NCBI RefSeq assembly: GCF_000009625.1
Contig: NC_002678.2
Coordinates: 806,001-870,000, forward strand
Length of the DNA: 64,000 nucleotides
Direction: 5' to 3'
DNA from: Mesorhizobium japonicum MAFF 303099
GTDB lineage: Bacteria; Pseudomonadota; Alphaproteobacteria; Rhizobiales; Rhizobiaceae
The position numbers and the translations under genes were made by a program. Under the pieces are notes generated by a model, which did no database searches, was not told the origin of the DNA, and saw only the letters and a list, made by a program, of their open reading frames with translations. This document shows, in pieces, positions 41,827 to 50,492 of the stretch (the stretch's first letter is position 1; each line of letters begins with the position of its first letter).

Positions 41827-43669
41827 GATAGTGGCGATCTCCTCGAATACCTTCGATTGTCCCGACGGAACAGTTCTTGCCGATTTCAATCCGCTTCGAG
41901 GCGCCGTCAGTCCAGCAAGCTCGCCAGACGCCAGCCACAAACGGCTGCGCATCGCTCGGGCTCTTGAAGGGTGAGGCCGCCACCAAATCACTGACGCTCC
42001 ATTTTGGATTGCCCGCTAGGAATAGGCGAGCTTCCTCCTGCGCCTCAGGAACGCGACCGGCGAGGGCAAGCGCGGGAACCAGGTGCTCCCTCGAACCCGT
42101 CCCGTACGTTTCTTCCCGGCTCAAGGACGCAACAGCTTCTTCGTAGTGACCGGAGGAAATCTGCGCAATTCCCATGATCCAGAAATACCAACCGGGCGGA
42201 CGAGGATTTATACGGAGCGCCGCGCCACAAGCTCTCAGCGCCGCTTGCGGATCGCCTAAGTAGATTTGAAGCTCACCCATCCATGCAACCGCATCTGCAT
42301 TGTTGGGATTAAGCCGAACGGCAGCATCGAATTGGGATTTTGCTTCATCCCAGTTGCGCTCATAAAGCTGAACGCAGCCCAGGATCCTGCGAGCGTGGGA
42401 ATCGTCGGGATCGATTTCCACGGCCCGTTGCGCGTGTATCAGAGCATTTGCGCGGCCGGGTTCCTGTGGCTCTCCCCAGATAATCCAGCCAAACAGCAGT
42501 GAGATGGCAAGATTGCTGTGCGCCTCGCAGTAGTTTGGATCGATCTGAATGGCACGTTCCAGGTCAGCACATGCCTCACGGTTGTCCGACCTGGAATTGT
42601 TGCACTTGCCTCGCGACCTAACACAAAGATCATAGGCTTCGAGATTTGACGGTCGGGAACGGGCAACAAGTTTCTTTTCACCAAGCTTGCCAGAAATCGC
42701 TTCAACAACGCGTCGCGTCACCTCGTCTTGAACATCGAAGATGTCGGCAATTTCGCGGTCGAAGCGTTCGGCCCACACGTGGTTGCCGCCTTCTCCCGCA
42801 TTGATAAGCTGCACATTGACGCGCAACCGCTTGTTGGATCGCCGGGCGCTGCCCTCGAGGATATATTTGACGCCCAGATCGCGAGAGATCTGACGGACGT
42901 CGGTGGGCTTCCCTTTATAGGCAAAGGTGGAGTTGCGGGCGATGACGAAGAAGCCGGACACATTCGACAGATCGGTAATGATGTCCTCCGTCAGCCCGTC
43001 AGTGAAAAACTCCTGTTCGGAATCGCCCCTCATGTTGATGAAGGGCAGCACAGCAATCGAATGATTGTCGGGCGGTGCAAGCGGCTGCGAAAACTTCTCT
43101 AGAACAAGGGGCTCAGCTGGTGCCGCGGGCTTTGCCTTGGTGGGAACGCCGACCTGTAGCGAATAGACCCGGACTGGCTCGGCGATGTTCTTGAGCTGAA
43201 CCGCACCGCGATCGTTGATCGCGATATCGAGCCTTGACTTAACCTGCCAGTAGGCTTGCTCGGAAAGACAGATATTGCCGGGTTCGCAAATGCCTTCCAG
43301 GCGCGCAGCGATATTGATGCCATCGCCCATCAGGTCGCCATCGCGTTCTTGCACGACGTCGCCCAGGTGAATGCCGATCCGGAACTCGATGCGACGATCA
43401 TCCGGCACCCCGGCATTGCGCTCGAGCATGGCGTTCTGCACTTCGATCGCGCATCGAACTGCTTCCACCACGCTGCTGAACTCGACGAGGCTCCCGTCAC
43501 CTGTGCGCTTGACGACGCGACCTCGATGAACGGCGATGGTGGGGTCGATGAGATCGCTGCGCAGCGCCCGCAGCCGTGCCAAGATGCGATCTTCATCCAC
43601 GCCGGCTAGTCGGCTGTAGCCGACTACATCCGAGACCAGAATCGCTGCTATTTTGCGGGTCTCCCTCAT
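41789..43669 (-). CDS. Class III adenylate cyclase with TolB-like and TPR domains
   Basis: This 626-residue protein starts with a cyclase homology domain (residues about 1-180). The first metal Asp is in AAILVSDVVGYSRLAG, and GDGSLVEF and the catalytic Asn-x3-Arg in NIAARLEG are visible. A TolB N-terminal-like segment follows (VLPFINMRGDSEQEFFTDGLTEDIITDL). It is followed by tetratricopeptide repeats from about residue 360, with spacing typical of helical pairs. There is no transmembrane helix. It should make cAMP in the cytoplasm. It faces a second such gene at 43865 across a 195-base gap. Confidence 0.92.
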   Translation of the reverse strand: MRETRKIAAILVSDVVGYSRLAGVDEDRILARLRALRSDLIDPTIAVHRGRVVKRTGDGSLVEFSSVVEAVRCAIEVQNAMLERNAGVPDDRRIEFRIGIHLGDVVQERDGDLMGDGINIAARLEGICEPGNICLSEQAYWQVKSRLDIAINDRGAVQLKNIAEPVRVYSLQVGVPTKAKPAAPAEPLVLEKFSQPLAPPDNHSIAVLPFINMRGDSEQEFFTDGLTEDIITDLSNVSGFFVIARNSTFAYKGKPTDVRQISRDLGVKYILEGSARRSNKRLRVNVQLINAGEGGNHVWAERFDREIADIFDVQDEVTRRVVEAISGKLGEKKLVARSRPSNLEAYDLCVRSRGKCNNSRSDNREACADLERAIQIDPNYCEAHSNLAISLLFGWIIWGEPQEPGRANALIHAQRAVEIDPDDSHARRILGCVQLYERNWDEAKSQFDAAVRLNPNNADAVAWMGELQIYLGDPQAALRACGAALRINPRPPGWYFWIMGIAQISSGHYEEAVASLSREETYGTGSREHLVPALALAGRVPEAQEEARLFLAGNPKWSVSDLVAASPFKSPSDAQPFVAGVWRACWTDGASKRIEIGKNCSVGTIEGIRGDRHYHERSRLAQRSRV

Positions 43670-43864
43670 GTCGTGCTCCCTCCATCCAGTCTGGCACTAC
43701 TGCCAAGCCAAAGGAAGATAGCTCTGAGTCGGTTCTCGGCTGACAGCGGAATGAGGTTTCTGGTGTCCGAAGAAGGATAGTGGAAGTTCTGCCCAGTTGT
43801 GCGGACGTTCTATGGCGGCTAGTTGCGCATAGATGCGAGTGCTAAGCTCCCAATAGGAGGCATC

Positions 43865-45610
43865 GTGGCGCGCCCGGAACGAAAGCTTGTGGCGGTTTTG
43901 GCAGCGGACGTAGCTGGCTACTCGCGTTTGATGGGGGCCGATGAGGCAGGGACTCTCTTCCATCTAAAGGCGCTGCGCGCCGAAGTGATCGATCCAAAGA
44001 TCGCGCAATTCAGGGGTCGGTTGGTCGGCACCGCTGGTGACAGTATGCTGATCGAATTTCCCAGCGCTGTCGATGCCTTGCAGTTCGCAGTCGAGACCCA
44101 AGAGCGAATAACGCTGCGCAACACTGACCTTCCGTCGGAACGGCGCATGGCCTTCAGAATGGGCATCAACGCTGGTGAGGTCATCCTGGATGAGACGACC
44201 ATCTACGGCGATTGCGTAAACGTCGCCGCAAGGCTGGAAAAGGTCAGCGAGCCCGGAGGCGTCGTCATTGGGCGCAGCGTTTATGATCAGGTAAGTGGCA
44301 AACTCCCTTACGAGTTCATCGACCTTGGCGATCATACGATGAAGAACATAGCTGGGGCGGTTCGTGCCTACCGGGTAGGCACGGGAGAGCAGGCACAAGA
44401 AGGTCCGGTCGCCATCGCCTCGGCGAACGATTTGCCGCTTCCGTTCAAGCCGTCGGTCGCCGTGCTTCCCTTTGCCAATATGTCGGCGGATCCTGAACAG
44501 GAGTATTTCTCGGACGGAATAACTGAAGACCTGATCACGGAACTGAGCCGGAGCCAAAGCCTGTTTGTGATCGCTCGCAATTCATCATTCGTCTTCAAGG
44601 GAAGGTCCGTAAACACTACTGAGGTGGGAAGGAAGCTGGGGGTACGCTACGTCGTCGAGGGGAGCGTTCGGAAGGCTGGAGCACGGGTAAGGATCACGGC
44701 GCAGCTAATAGAGGCTTCGTCCGGAAATCACGTGTGGGCTGAGCGTTATGATCGAAGCATCGACGACCTCTTCGCCGTCCAGGACGAGGTGACAGAACGA
44801 ATCGCCTGGGCACTGGTCGGCAAGGTTGGAACCGCAGAAATCGCCCGGGCCAGGCAGACGAAAACAAGCCTTGGTGCTTATGACGCATTCCTGCGCGGTA
44901 TGGAGGCCGCGCACCGTTTTACGGAAGACGACACCATCGCCGCTATCGAGTTCTTTAAGTTGGCTCTTCGCGGGCAGCCCGATTCGGCGCGGGGGCATGC
45001 ATGCTTAGCGGACGCCTACGCGACGCTCTCCGCCTTCAGGGCCGACGGGGGTCTCAAGGCGTTGGCGATGCAGTCGGCCTTGCGAGCGATTGAACTCGGC
45101 GATGCCAGCGGACTCGCAGAGGCGGTTGTTGCTGCTCTATACGCATGGAAAGGCGACTTCGAGGCTGCTGAGACCCATGGGCAACGCGCACTCGTCCTCG
45201 GACCTACAAATGCTTTGGCACTCAACTGGGTTGGCTACATCTCTCTTTGGGACGGTCAGCTCGCCAGGGCTCGCGAGATAGGCGAGCGGCTGCAACGGCT
45301 CAATCCGCTAGAAGACCGCGATATCCACGAGCTACTCGCCTTTACGCATTATCTACTCGGCGACTATGAGGCGTCACTGCGGTCTTTCCGCCGTTGGGAT
45401 AACAACAACTATGATCGGGGATTTGCCAATCTGGCTGCATGTTTAGGCCAGCTAGGACGGGCCGAAGAGGCACGATCGGCCTGGGGCAGATGCCTTCAAT
45501 GCAAACCAGGTTTCACTCTGTCGGACTACAAGCGCGACTCACCATATCGCCGCCAAGAGGACTTGGAGCACTGGCTGGAGGGCCTGCGGAAAGCAGGCAT
45601 TGCGGATTGA
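43865..45610 (+). CDS. Class III adenylate cyclase with TolB-like and TPR domains
   Basis: This 581-residue homologue of the preceding cyclase is transcribed in the opposite direction. The cyclase domain has VLAADVAGYSRLMGADEAG, GDSMLIEF and NVAARLEKV (Asn and Arg present). The TolB-like part reads AVLPFANMSADPEQEYFSDG and the TPR region starts near residue 330. The start is the GTG at 43865, with AGGAGG four bases upstream; the ATG at 43823 lacks a ribosome binding site. The two proteins share the same domain order but differ throughout, so an old duplication is likely. Each would respond to different partners through its TPR region. Confidence 0.92.
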   Translation: MARPERKLVAVLAADVAGYSRLMGADEAGTLFHLKALRAEVIDPKIAQFRGRLVGTAGDSMLIEFPSAVDALQFAVETQERITLRNTDLPSERRMAFRMGINAGEVILDETTIYGDCVNVAARLEKVSEPGGVVIGRSVYDQVSGKLPYEFIDLGDHTMKNIAGAVRAYRVGTGEQAQEGPVAIASANDLPLPFKPSVAVLPFANMSADPEQEYFSDGITEDLITELSRSQSLFVIARNSSFVFKGRSVNTTEVGRKLGVRYVVEGSVRKAGARVRITAQLIEASSGNHVWAERYDRSIDDLFAVQDEVTERIAWALVGKVGTAEIARARQTKTSLGAYDAFLRGMEAAHRFTEDDTIAAIEFFKLALRGQPDSARGHACLADAYATLSAFRADGGLKALAMQSALRAIELGDASGLAEAVVAALYAWKGDFEAAETHGQRALVLGPTNALALNWVGYISLWDGQLARAREIGERLQRLNPLEDRDIHELLAFTHYLLGDYEASLRSFRRWDNNNYDRGFANLAACLGQLGRAEEARSAWGRCLQCKPGFTLSDYKRDSPYRRQEDLEHWLEGLRKAGIAD

Positions 45611-45648
45611 CGGATGAGCGATGAACTCCGAAGCGAAACTGCCGCCAA

Positions 45649-46746
45649 TCAGTGACCCGTCACGATTTTCGTCCAGGTGCGCGTAGCCACGCGCTGCGTC
45701 TTCTGATCGTACGGAAAGACTGTGAAAAGCTTCTTTAGGGTGGCATCGTCTGGATAGATCGCCGGGTCGCCAAGAATGCTTCTTTCAACGAACTTTTGTG
45801 AAGCTTTGTTGCCATTGGCGAAAAACACATAATTCGTGTTCTTGGCGGCGACTTCAGGCTTCATCAAGTAGTTGATGAACGCAGTCGCTTCGTCCGCGTG
45901 CGGTGCATCTTTTGGGATTGCCAGTTGGTCGAACCACATGACGGTGCCTTCCCGAGGTACCGAGTAGGCGATTGTGATGCCGTTACCGGCTTGAGCGGCG
46001 CGATCGCGCGCCTTCAGGACGTCGCCCGACCAGCCAATCGCGAGGCAAATATCGCCGTCCGCCAAAGCGTTGATGTACCCGGACGACTCGATTTTGCGGA
46101 CGTCGGGGCGGATACGCATCAACGCCTCTTCGGCCTTACCGAAGTCTTCCGGCGAGGTGCTCTCCGGGTTCAGTCCAAGATAATTCATCGTGATGGGCAG
46201 GATTTCGGTGGGCGAATCGACCACATAGACTCCGCAACTGGCAAGCTTCTTCAGCTTCGCGGGATCGAAGAAGACGTCCCAACTGTCGAGTCTGTCGACA
46301 CCAAGCGCAGCTTTGATCTTCGAGGTGTTGTACCCCAAACCCACCGTGCCCCACATGTAGTTCACGGAATATTGGTTGTCCGGGTCGTACTTGGCGGTGC
46401 GCTGCTCGATGACGTCCCACAGGTTGGCGATGTTGGGCAACTTCGATTTGTCCAGCTTCTGAAAGACGCCGGCTTCGACCTGGCGGGCCAGGAAACTGGC
46501 GCTCGGCACGACGACGTCGTAGCCGGAGCCGCCAGTAAGCAGCTTGGTCTCGAGGATCTCGTTGGAGTCAAAAACGTCGTACACGACCTTTATACCGGTT
46601 TCCTTGGTGAAGTCGTCGATGACCGTGGGATCCAGGTAGTCCGACCAGTCGTAAAGGTTGACCACCTTGTCGGCAGCTTGCGCGGACAGGGTCATGAGCC
46701 CGGCAAGTAACGATCCAGCCGACCAAAGAAGCGCCTTGCGGATCAT
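45649..46746 (-). CDS. Periplasmic polyamine-binding protein, PotF-like
   Basis: This 365-residue protein has a signal peptide (MIRKALLWSAGSLLAGLMTLSAQA) and the PotD/PotF fold: KVVNLYDWSDYLDPTVIDDFT, TGGSGYDVVVPSASFLARQVEAG, GTVGLGYNTSKI, ICLAIGWSGDV and a C-terminal helix region EATAFINYLMKPEVAAKN. It should bind putrescine or a related polyamine in the periplasm. GGGAG precedes the ATG at 46746. No permease or ATPase is encoded nearby, so it is an orphan that must work with an importer elsewhere. Confidence 0.92.
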   Translation of the reverse strand: MIRKALLWSAGSLLAGLMTLSAQAADKVVNLYDWSDYLDPTVIDDFTKETGIKVVYDVFDSNEILETKLLTGGSGYDVVVPSASFLARQVEAGVFQKLDKSKLPNIANLWDVIEQRTAKYDPDNQYSVNYMWGTVGLGYNTSKIKAALGVDRLDSWDVFFDPAKLKKLASCGVYVVDSPTEILPITMNYLGLNPESTSPEDFGKAEEALMRIRPDVRKIESSGYINALADGDICLAIGWSGDVLKARDRAAQAGNGITIAYSVPREGTVMWFDQLAIPKDAPHADEATAFINYLMKPEVAAKNTNYVFFANGNKASQKFVERSILGDPAIYPDDATLKKLFTVFPYDQKTQRVATRTWTKIVTGH

Positions 46747-47420
46747 GTGCTCCCCATTGGTTGCAGTCCCAACATGCGAATGCCGTACTTTGTACACGGC
46801 CGCGCATGGTTGCTATATTAGCACAGATGAAGGGAATGTGCCCCGCCATGACGTGCAGTGTAATTAGATCGTCTGCGGAAGAAGCCGCCTACAAGACCAG
46901 TTGCGAAGCTGGTTGGCGATGTCGGGGAACTGGCGCAAACGTGCCGCGTCGGCTGTTCGCTCGGATGTCCGCTTTTAGGATAGGGGTAGGATCTGCTCAA
47001 CGACTTACATTGGGCGCAAAGCAGCCGTTCAAAAGATAGCACGCTTGGAAGTTTTTGCTGACGCGCTATCTGGCGCATGTACCAGAAGTCGATGCCCACC
47101 CTCAAAACTATCCAAAAACCGTATCTAGCGTCCCACTTTGTCCATAAGCACCCGCAACTCGGGCTGAAGCGCGACCCAAAAAGTTCGAAAAGCTTCCAGG
47201 AACCCCAGCCAAACCGGACGCTGGGCAGGCAACTTCGCTCCACTAGCCTCATTCGCCCTACGGCAGGAACTACTTCGGAAATAACATCAAAGGGTTGTCC
47301 GAAGACCTTACGAATTCTGCATTGGCTCCACTGCAGTTCGATAGATCGGGCTTAAGCAGACGGTTGCGTCGTTGATCATCAGCCAATAGAGAGGGGATAA
47401 ATCAGGCAAAAGGACCACCA
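46747..47420. other. Intergenic upstream of MucR gene, with dispersed repeat copy
   Basis: No gene is recognised. The minus-strand frame at 46818-47252 contains low-complexity residues and no domain. Copy B of the 27-base repeat lies at 47182-47208. The promoter of the MucR-type gene should lie near 47350. Confidence 0.45.
47182..47208. repeat. 27-base dispersed repeat, copy B
   Basis: Identical over 27 bases to 27026-27052. Both copies contain AAGCTT and lie outside genes. Confidence 0.7.
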
Positions 47421-47876
47421 ATGACCAACGAATCCGATACGCGCTCTGCCGAACTAGCTGAGCTAACCGCCGACATTGTCTCAGCATATGTCAGCAACAA
47501 TCCATTGCCGGTTTCTGGCTTGCCGGACGTGATAGCATCGGTTCATGCTTCGCTGTCCGGACTTGGCACGCCCATCCCACCGGTCGCTGAGCCGCAAACT
47601 CCCGCGGTCAACCCGAAGAAGTCGGTGACGCCGGACTTCATTATCTGCCTGGAAGACGGCAAAAAGTTCAAATCACTGAAGCGGCATCTTAGCACGGACT
47701 TCGGCCTGACACCGGACGCCTATCGCGCCAAATGGAACTTGCCGCACGACTACCCTATGACAGCTCCGAATTACGCTGCTCAGCGCTCGCAACTGGCGAA
47801 GTCCATCGGACTTGGCCGCAAGGCTGAACCCGTCGCACCAGCCAAGAAGGCAAGGAAGCGGAACGTCAAAGCGTAG
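47421..47876 (+). CDS. Ros/MucR-family transcriptional regulator with altered zinc site
   Basis: This 151-residue protein has the typical helical N-terminal oligomerisation region (ELTADIVSAYVSNNPLP) and the Ros-type DNA-binding part VTPDFIICLEDGKKFKSLKRHL followed by FGLTPDAYRAKWNLPHDYPM. Canonical Ros has Cys-x2-Cys-x9-His; here the second Cys is Asp (CLEDGKKF). Such Cys-lacking members are known from Mesorhizobium and can still fold and bind AT-rich DNA. It probably controls surface polysaccharide, motility or symbiosis genes. A terminator follows at about 47948. The spacing of the basic C-terminal tail (KKARKRNVKA) is usual. Confidence 0.92.
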   Translation: MTNESDTRSAELAELTADIVSAYVSNNPLPVSGLPDVIASVHASLSGLGTPIPPVAEPQTPAVNPKKSVTPDFIICLEDGKKFKSLKRHLSTDFGLTPDAYRAKWNLPHDYPMTAPNYAAQRSQLAKSIGLGRKAEPVAPAKKARKRNVKA

Positions 47877-48505
47877 TCCGCCGCCACCTGACGCGACGGA
47901 AAGGCTCAGCTATGTTTTGAGACCGGCGGACCTGAAAAGGACCGTCTGGCCGGTGCCATTTGGGCAACCTCCCAGCGAGGGTGCCGGCCTTTTTCCTAGC
48001 GGGGCTCTGCAACTGATACTGTCATCGGGCGCTTGGCGACGATCGACGACCGCCTCGGCTCATAGCTCGTGCCGTGGTCACCGAGCGTTCATCCTCTGAC
48101 TATCCCGTCACTTCTAGATTGCAAAATGGGGATGAGATTTCGAGAGTAGTTCGCCTGTGTTTCTTGCGCGGGCCCCGCTCAACCTTCTAGGCTAGCTCAA
48201 ACTCGGCGAAAGGCGTCGCCTCATCCAGTTCGCCTCCGACATCAACCCAAGCACTAATTGGCGGAGGCGATGGGACCGGTGATCGCACTCCTCATTTTCC
48301 GGTTGGCCCGGGTCGACCGACCACACTCTGTTGGCAATTGATCCGATTTCTATCCAGACATATCCCCTGCTTCTACTGCCTCATTCAGCGGCTTTTGTTT
48401 CCGATGCACATACCCACTCATGGCCGCGCAACTGCATGACCAAGGGTGTGGGAGCGTGCTCGAGCCAGCTCCCATGTTCCCGACGTCGGACATTTGGGGA
48501 GCCTG
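47877..48505. other. Intergenic between MucR gene and excisionase-like gene
   Basis: No gene is recognised. It starts with the MucR terminator. Frames such as 48331-48534 lack recognisable products. Confidence 0.45.
47948..47994 (+). terminator. Rho-independent terminator after the MucR gene
   Basis: Arms GGCCGGTGCC (47948-47957) and GGTGCCGGCC (47980-47989) pair over ten positions with two G-U pairs, an inner TGGG/CCCA stem is possible, and five T residues follow. It lies 72 bases after the MucR stop codon. Confidence 0.65.
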
Positions 48506-48730
48506 ATGGACAACAGGAAATTTTTGACTGCTGAGGAAGTCTCGGAACGCTATCGCGGGAGCATCTCTCTCGGAACGCTGCGAAATTGGCGAGCCAAGAG
48601 GATTGGACCGGCGTACGTCAAGCTTGGCAAAGCCGTGTTGTACCCAATTGAGGAACTGGAGACGTGGGATAAAAAGAATACAGTGGCGTGCCGTGCGTCA
48701 AAGCGATTCAGCATGAACGGCGCTGAGTGA
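48506..48730 (+). CDS. Excisionase/AlpA-like helix-turn-helix protein
   Basis: This 74-residue protein resembles the HTH_17 (MerR-like excisionase) family: DNRKFLTAEEVSERYRG, SLGTLRNWRAKRIGPAYVKLGKAVLYPIEELE. The ATG at 48506 has GGGGAG five bases upstream, so an extension to 48446 is rejected. Such proteins serve as recombination directionality factors or small regulators in integrated elements. No integrase is visible in this window, so it may be a remnant of an excised or decayed element. Other possible roles include regulation of an accessory gene. Confidence 0.82.
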   Translation: MDNRKFLTAEEVSERYRGSISLGTLRNWRAKRIGPAYVKLGKAVLYPIEELETWDKKNTVACRASKRFSMNGAE

Positions 48731-49187
48731 GCGTGGTTAGTGACGGAAGGAGCATCCAATACCGCCCCCAGAGGCCGCTCCTCACGTTCTCGAACATAGG
48801 CATTTTTACAATATCTTTCAATAAGATAGCTTACAGCGAGAGGGAGTTCCACAAGCAACCCGCTCGATACCCGTCGGGAACGGTGGATCACGCCGGGTCA
48901 CGCTCGAATCAAAATCACTTTGAAAAGGCGTGACTCGAGCATCTCTTTCGCGGAGCAAACTCGGCGCGCGCCGGGTTGATCGAAAACAGAATTAGGCAGT
49001 TGTCCTGTGAGGTCGCTATTTGGGGGAAGAATTGCGCCCTTCCCTGCCTCACAATGCAATGCCGATCTCACGCCCCTGCCTGTGATCGGGAGGACTGAAA
49101 TGGGCCGAGAGCGGTCCGTCAGCTTACGGAGCGATAAGGCCGAAAGCGGTCATTATATTGACAACCCTCCAGAGCTCAGGAGGAGTG
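48731..49187. other. Intergenic, downstream of the secretion operon
   Basis: No gene is recognised. A near palindrome with arms CCTCC and GGAGG around an eight-base centre lies at 49166-49183, just after the adaptor gene stop at 49188. It is followed by no T-run and is at most a weak terminator. Confidence 0.45.
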
Positions 49188-50492
49188 TCACTCTTCCCTG
49201 AACGCCCGCGCTATCTGATCGGCCAGGGGCTTTACCAGATAGGACAGCATGGTTCGGCTGCCGGTGGCGAAGAACGCCTCGACAGGCATGCCTGGCGCCA
49301 GGGTCAGGCCCTTCAGTTTCTTCAGCTCCGTGCGCGGCAGGCTGACGCGAACCGTGTAGAAGCTCGCGCCGCTGCGCTCGTCGACGCTGAGATCGGCGGA
49401 GATCTCGCTGACCACACCGCTCAGTTCCGGTGTCACGCGCTGATTGAACGCCGAGAGTTTTAGGGCCACGTCCTGGCCCAGCGAGAGCTGATCGATGTCC
49501 TGCGGGGCAATACGGGCCTCGACGGTCAGATCATCCGCCACCGGCACCACGAGCATGATCACCTCGCCCGGCGAAATGACACCTCCGATCGTATGGACGG
49601 CAAGCTGGTGGACCACGCCATCCTGCGGACTGCGGATGTCGATACGCTTGAGCTGGTCCTCGGCGGACACCTTGCGTTCGACGAATTCGGATATTTTTCC
49701 CTGAACATCGCGCAGCTCGGTCGCGACCTCGCTGCGCAGATCCTGGTCGACCTGGATGATCTGCAACCGGGTTTCGGCGATACGGCCCTTTGACTGGGCG
49801 ATCGACGCCGTCAGTTGCCCGTGCTCGCCATCGAGCCGCACCGCGTCGCGCTCCAGCGCCGTCATGCGGTCGATCGAGACCAACTTCTTCAGCCAGAGCG
49901 TGCGGATGCTTTCGAGCTCGGTGCCGATCAGTTCGATCTCCCGGCTCTTGGCCGTCCGCTGCTCGGTGAGCCCCGAGGCCTCCTCTGCAAGCTGCGCGAT
50001 GCGCTCTTCCAACTGCGCCTTCTGCCCGGCGCGGGCCTGCCGGCGAAACTCGAACAGCGACTGTTCGCCCGCCATGGCGCGCGCAACGGCGGGGTCATCG
50101 CGCCGCGATGTCAATGAAGCCGGAAAGGCAATGCCGGCACGGTCGTCGCGCTCGGCTTCGAGACGGGCCAGCCGCGCCTCGAATTCGTCGAGCCCCTTGG
50201 TGACGATCGCCAGGTTGGCGCGAGTGACCGTCTCGTCGAGACGGATCAGCACCTGGCCGGATTTCACCGCATCGCCTTCGCGCGCCAGAATGTCGCCGAC
50301 CACGCCACCGGTGGGATGCTGCACCTTCTTGACGCTGGAATCGACGACCAGCTTGCCCGGCGCGATCACGGCGCCGGAAAGCTCGGTGACCGCCGCCAGG
50401 CTGCCCGCGCCACCGACCAGAAAGATACAAGCCGCCACGCCGCCAAGCAGATAGCGCCGGATGGTCCGGTCGATGGTTGGGGCCGCGGCCAT
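49188..50492 (-). CDS. Type I secretion periplasmic adaptor (HlyD/PrtE family)
   Basis: This 434-residue adaptor has one N-terminal transmembrane helix (LGGVAACIFLVGGAGSLAAV, about residues 15-34). It is followed by the HlyD-type start VKKVQHPTGGVVGDILAREGDAV, a long coiled-coil region rich in Glu, Arg and Gln, and the C-terminal barrel IAPQDIDQLSLGQDVALKLSAFNQR. It joins the ATPase to an outer-membrane channel of the TolC type, which is not encoded here. The ATG overlaps the ATPase stop by one base (TGATG). It is the last gene of the four-gene operon. Confidence 0.93.
   Translation of the reverse strand: MAAAPTIDRTIRRYLLGGVAACIFLVGGAGSLAAVTELSGAVIAPGKLVVDSSVKKVQHPTGGVVGDILAREGDAVKSGQVLIRLDETVTRANLAIVTKGLDEFEARLARLEAERDDRAGIAFPASLTSRRDDPAVARAMAGEQSLFEFRRQARAGQKAQLEERIAQLAEEASGLTEQRTAKSREIELIGTELESIRTLWLKKLVSIDRMTALERDAVRLDGEHGQLTASIAQSKGRIAETRLQIIQVDQDLRSEVATELRDVQGKISEFVERKVSAEDQLKRIDIRSPQDGVVHQLAVHTIGGVISPGEVIMLVVPVADDLTVEARIAPQDIDQLSLGQDVALKLSAFNQRVTPELSGVVSEISADLSVDERSGASFYTVRVSLPRTELKKLKGLTLAPGMPVEAFFATGSRTMLSYLVKPLADQIARAFREE

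Noticed and set aside
46818..47252. Minus-strand frame of 144 codons
   Set aside because: It has low-complexity sequence, spans the dispersed repeat and shows no domain; a short likeness (LPSVLSFER) to the dehydrogenase N-terminus at 41826 is too short to support a relation.
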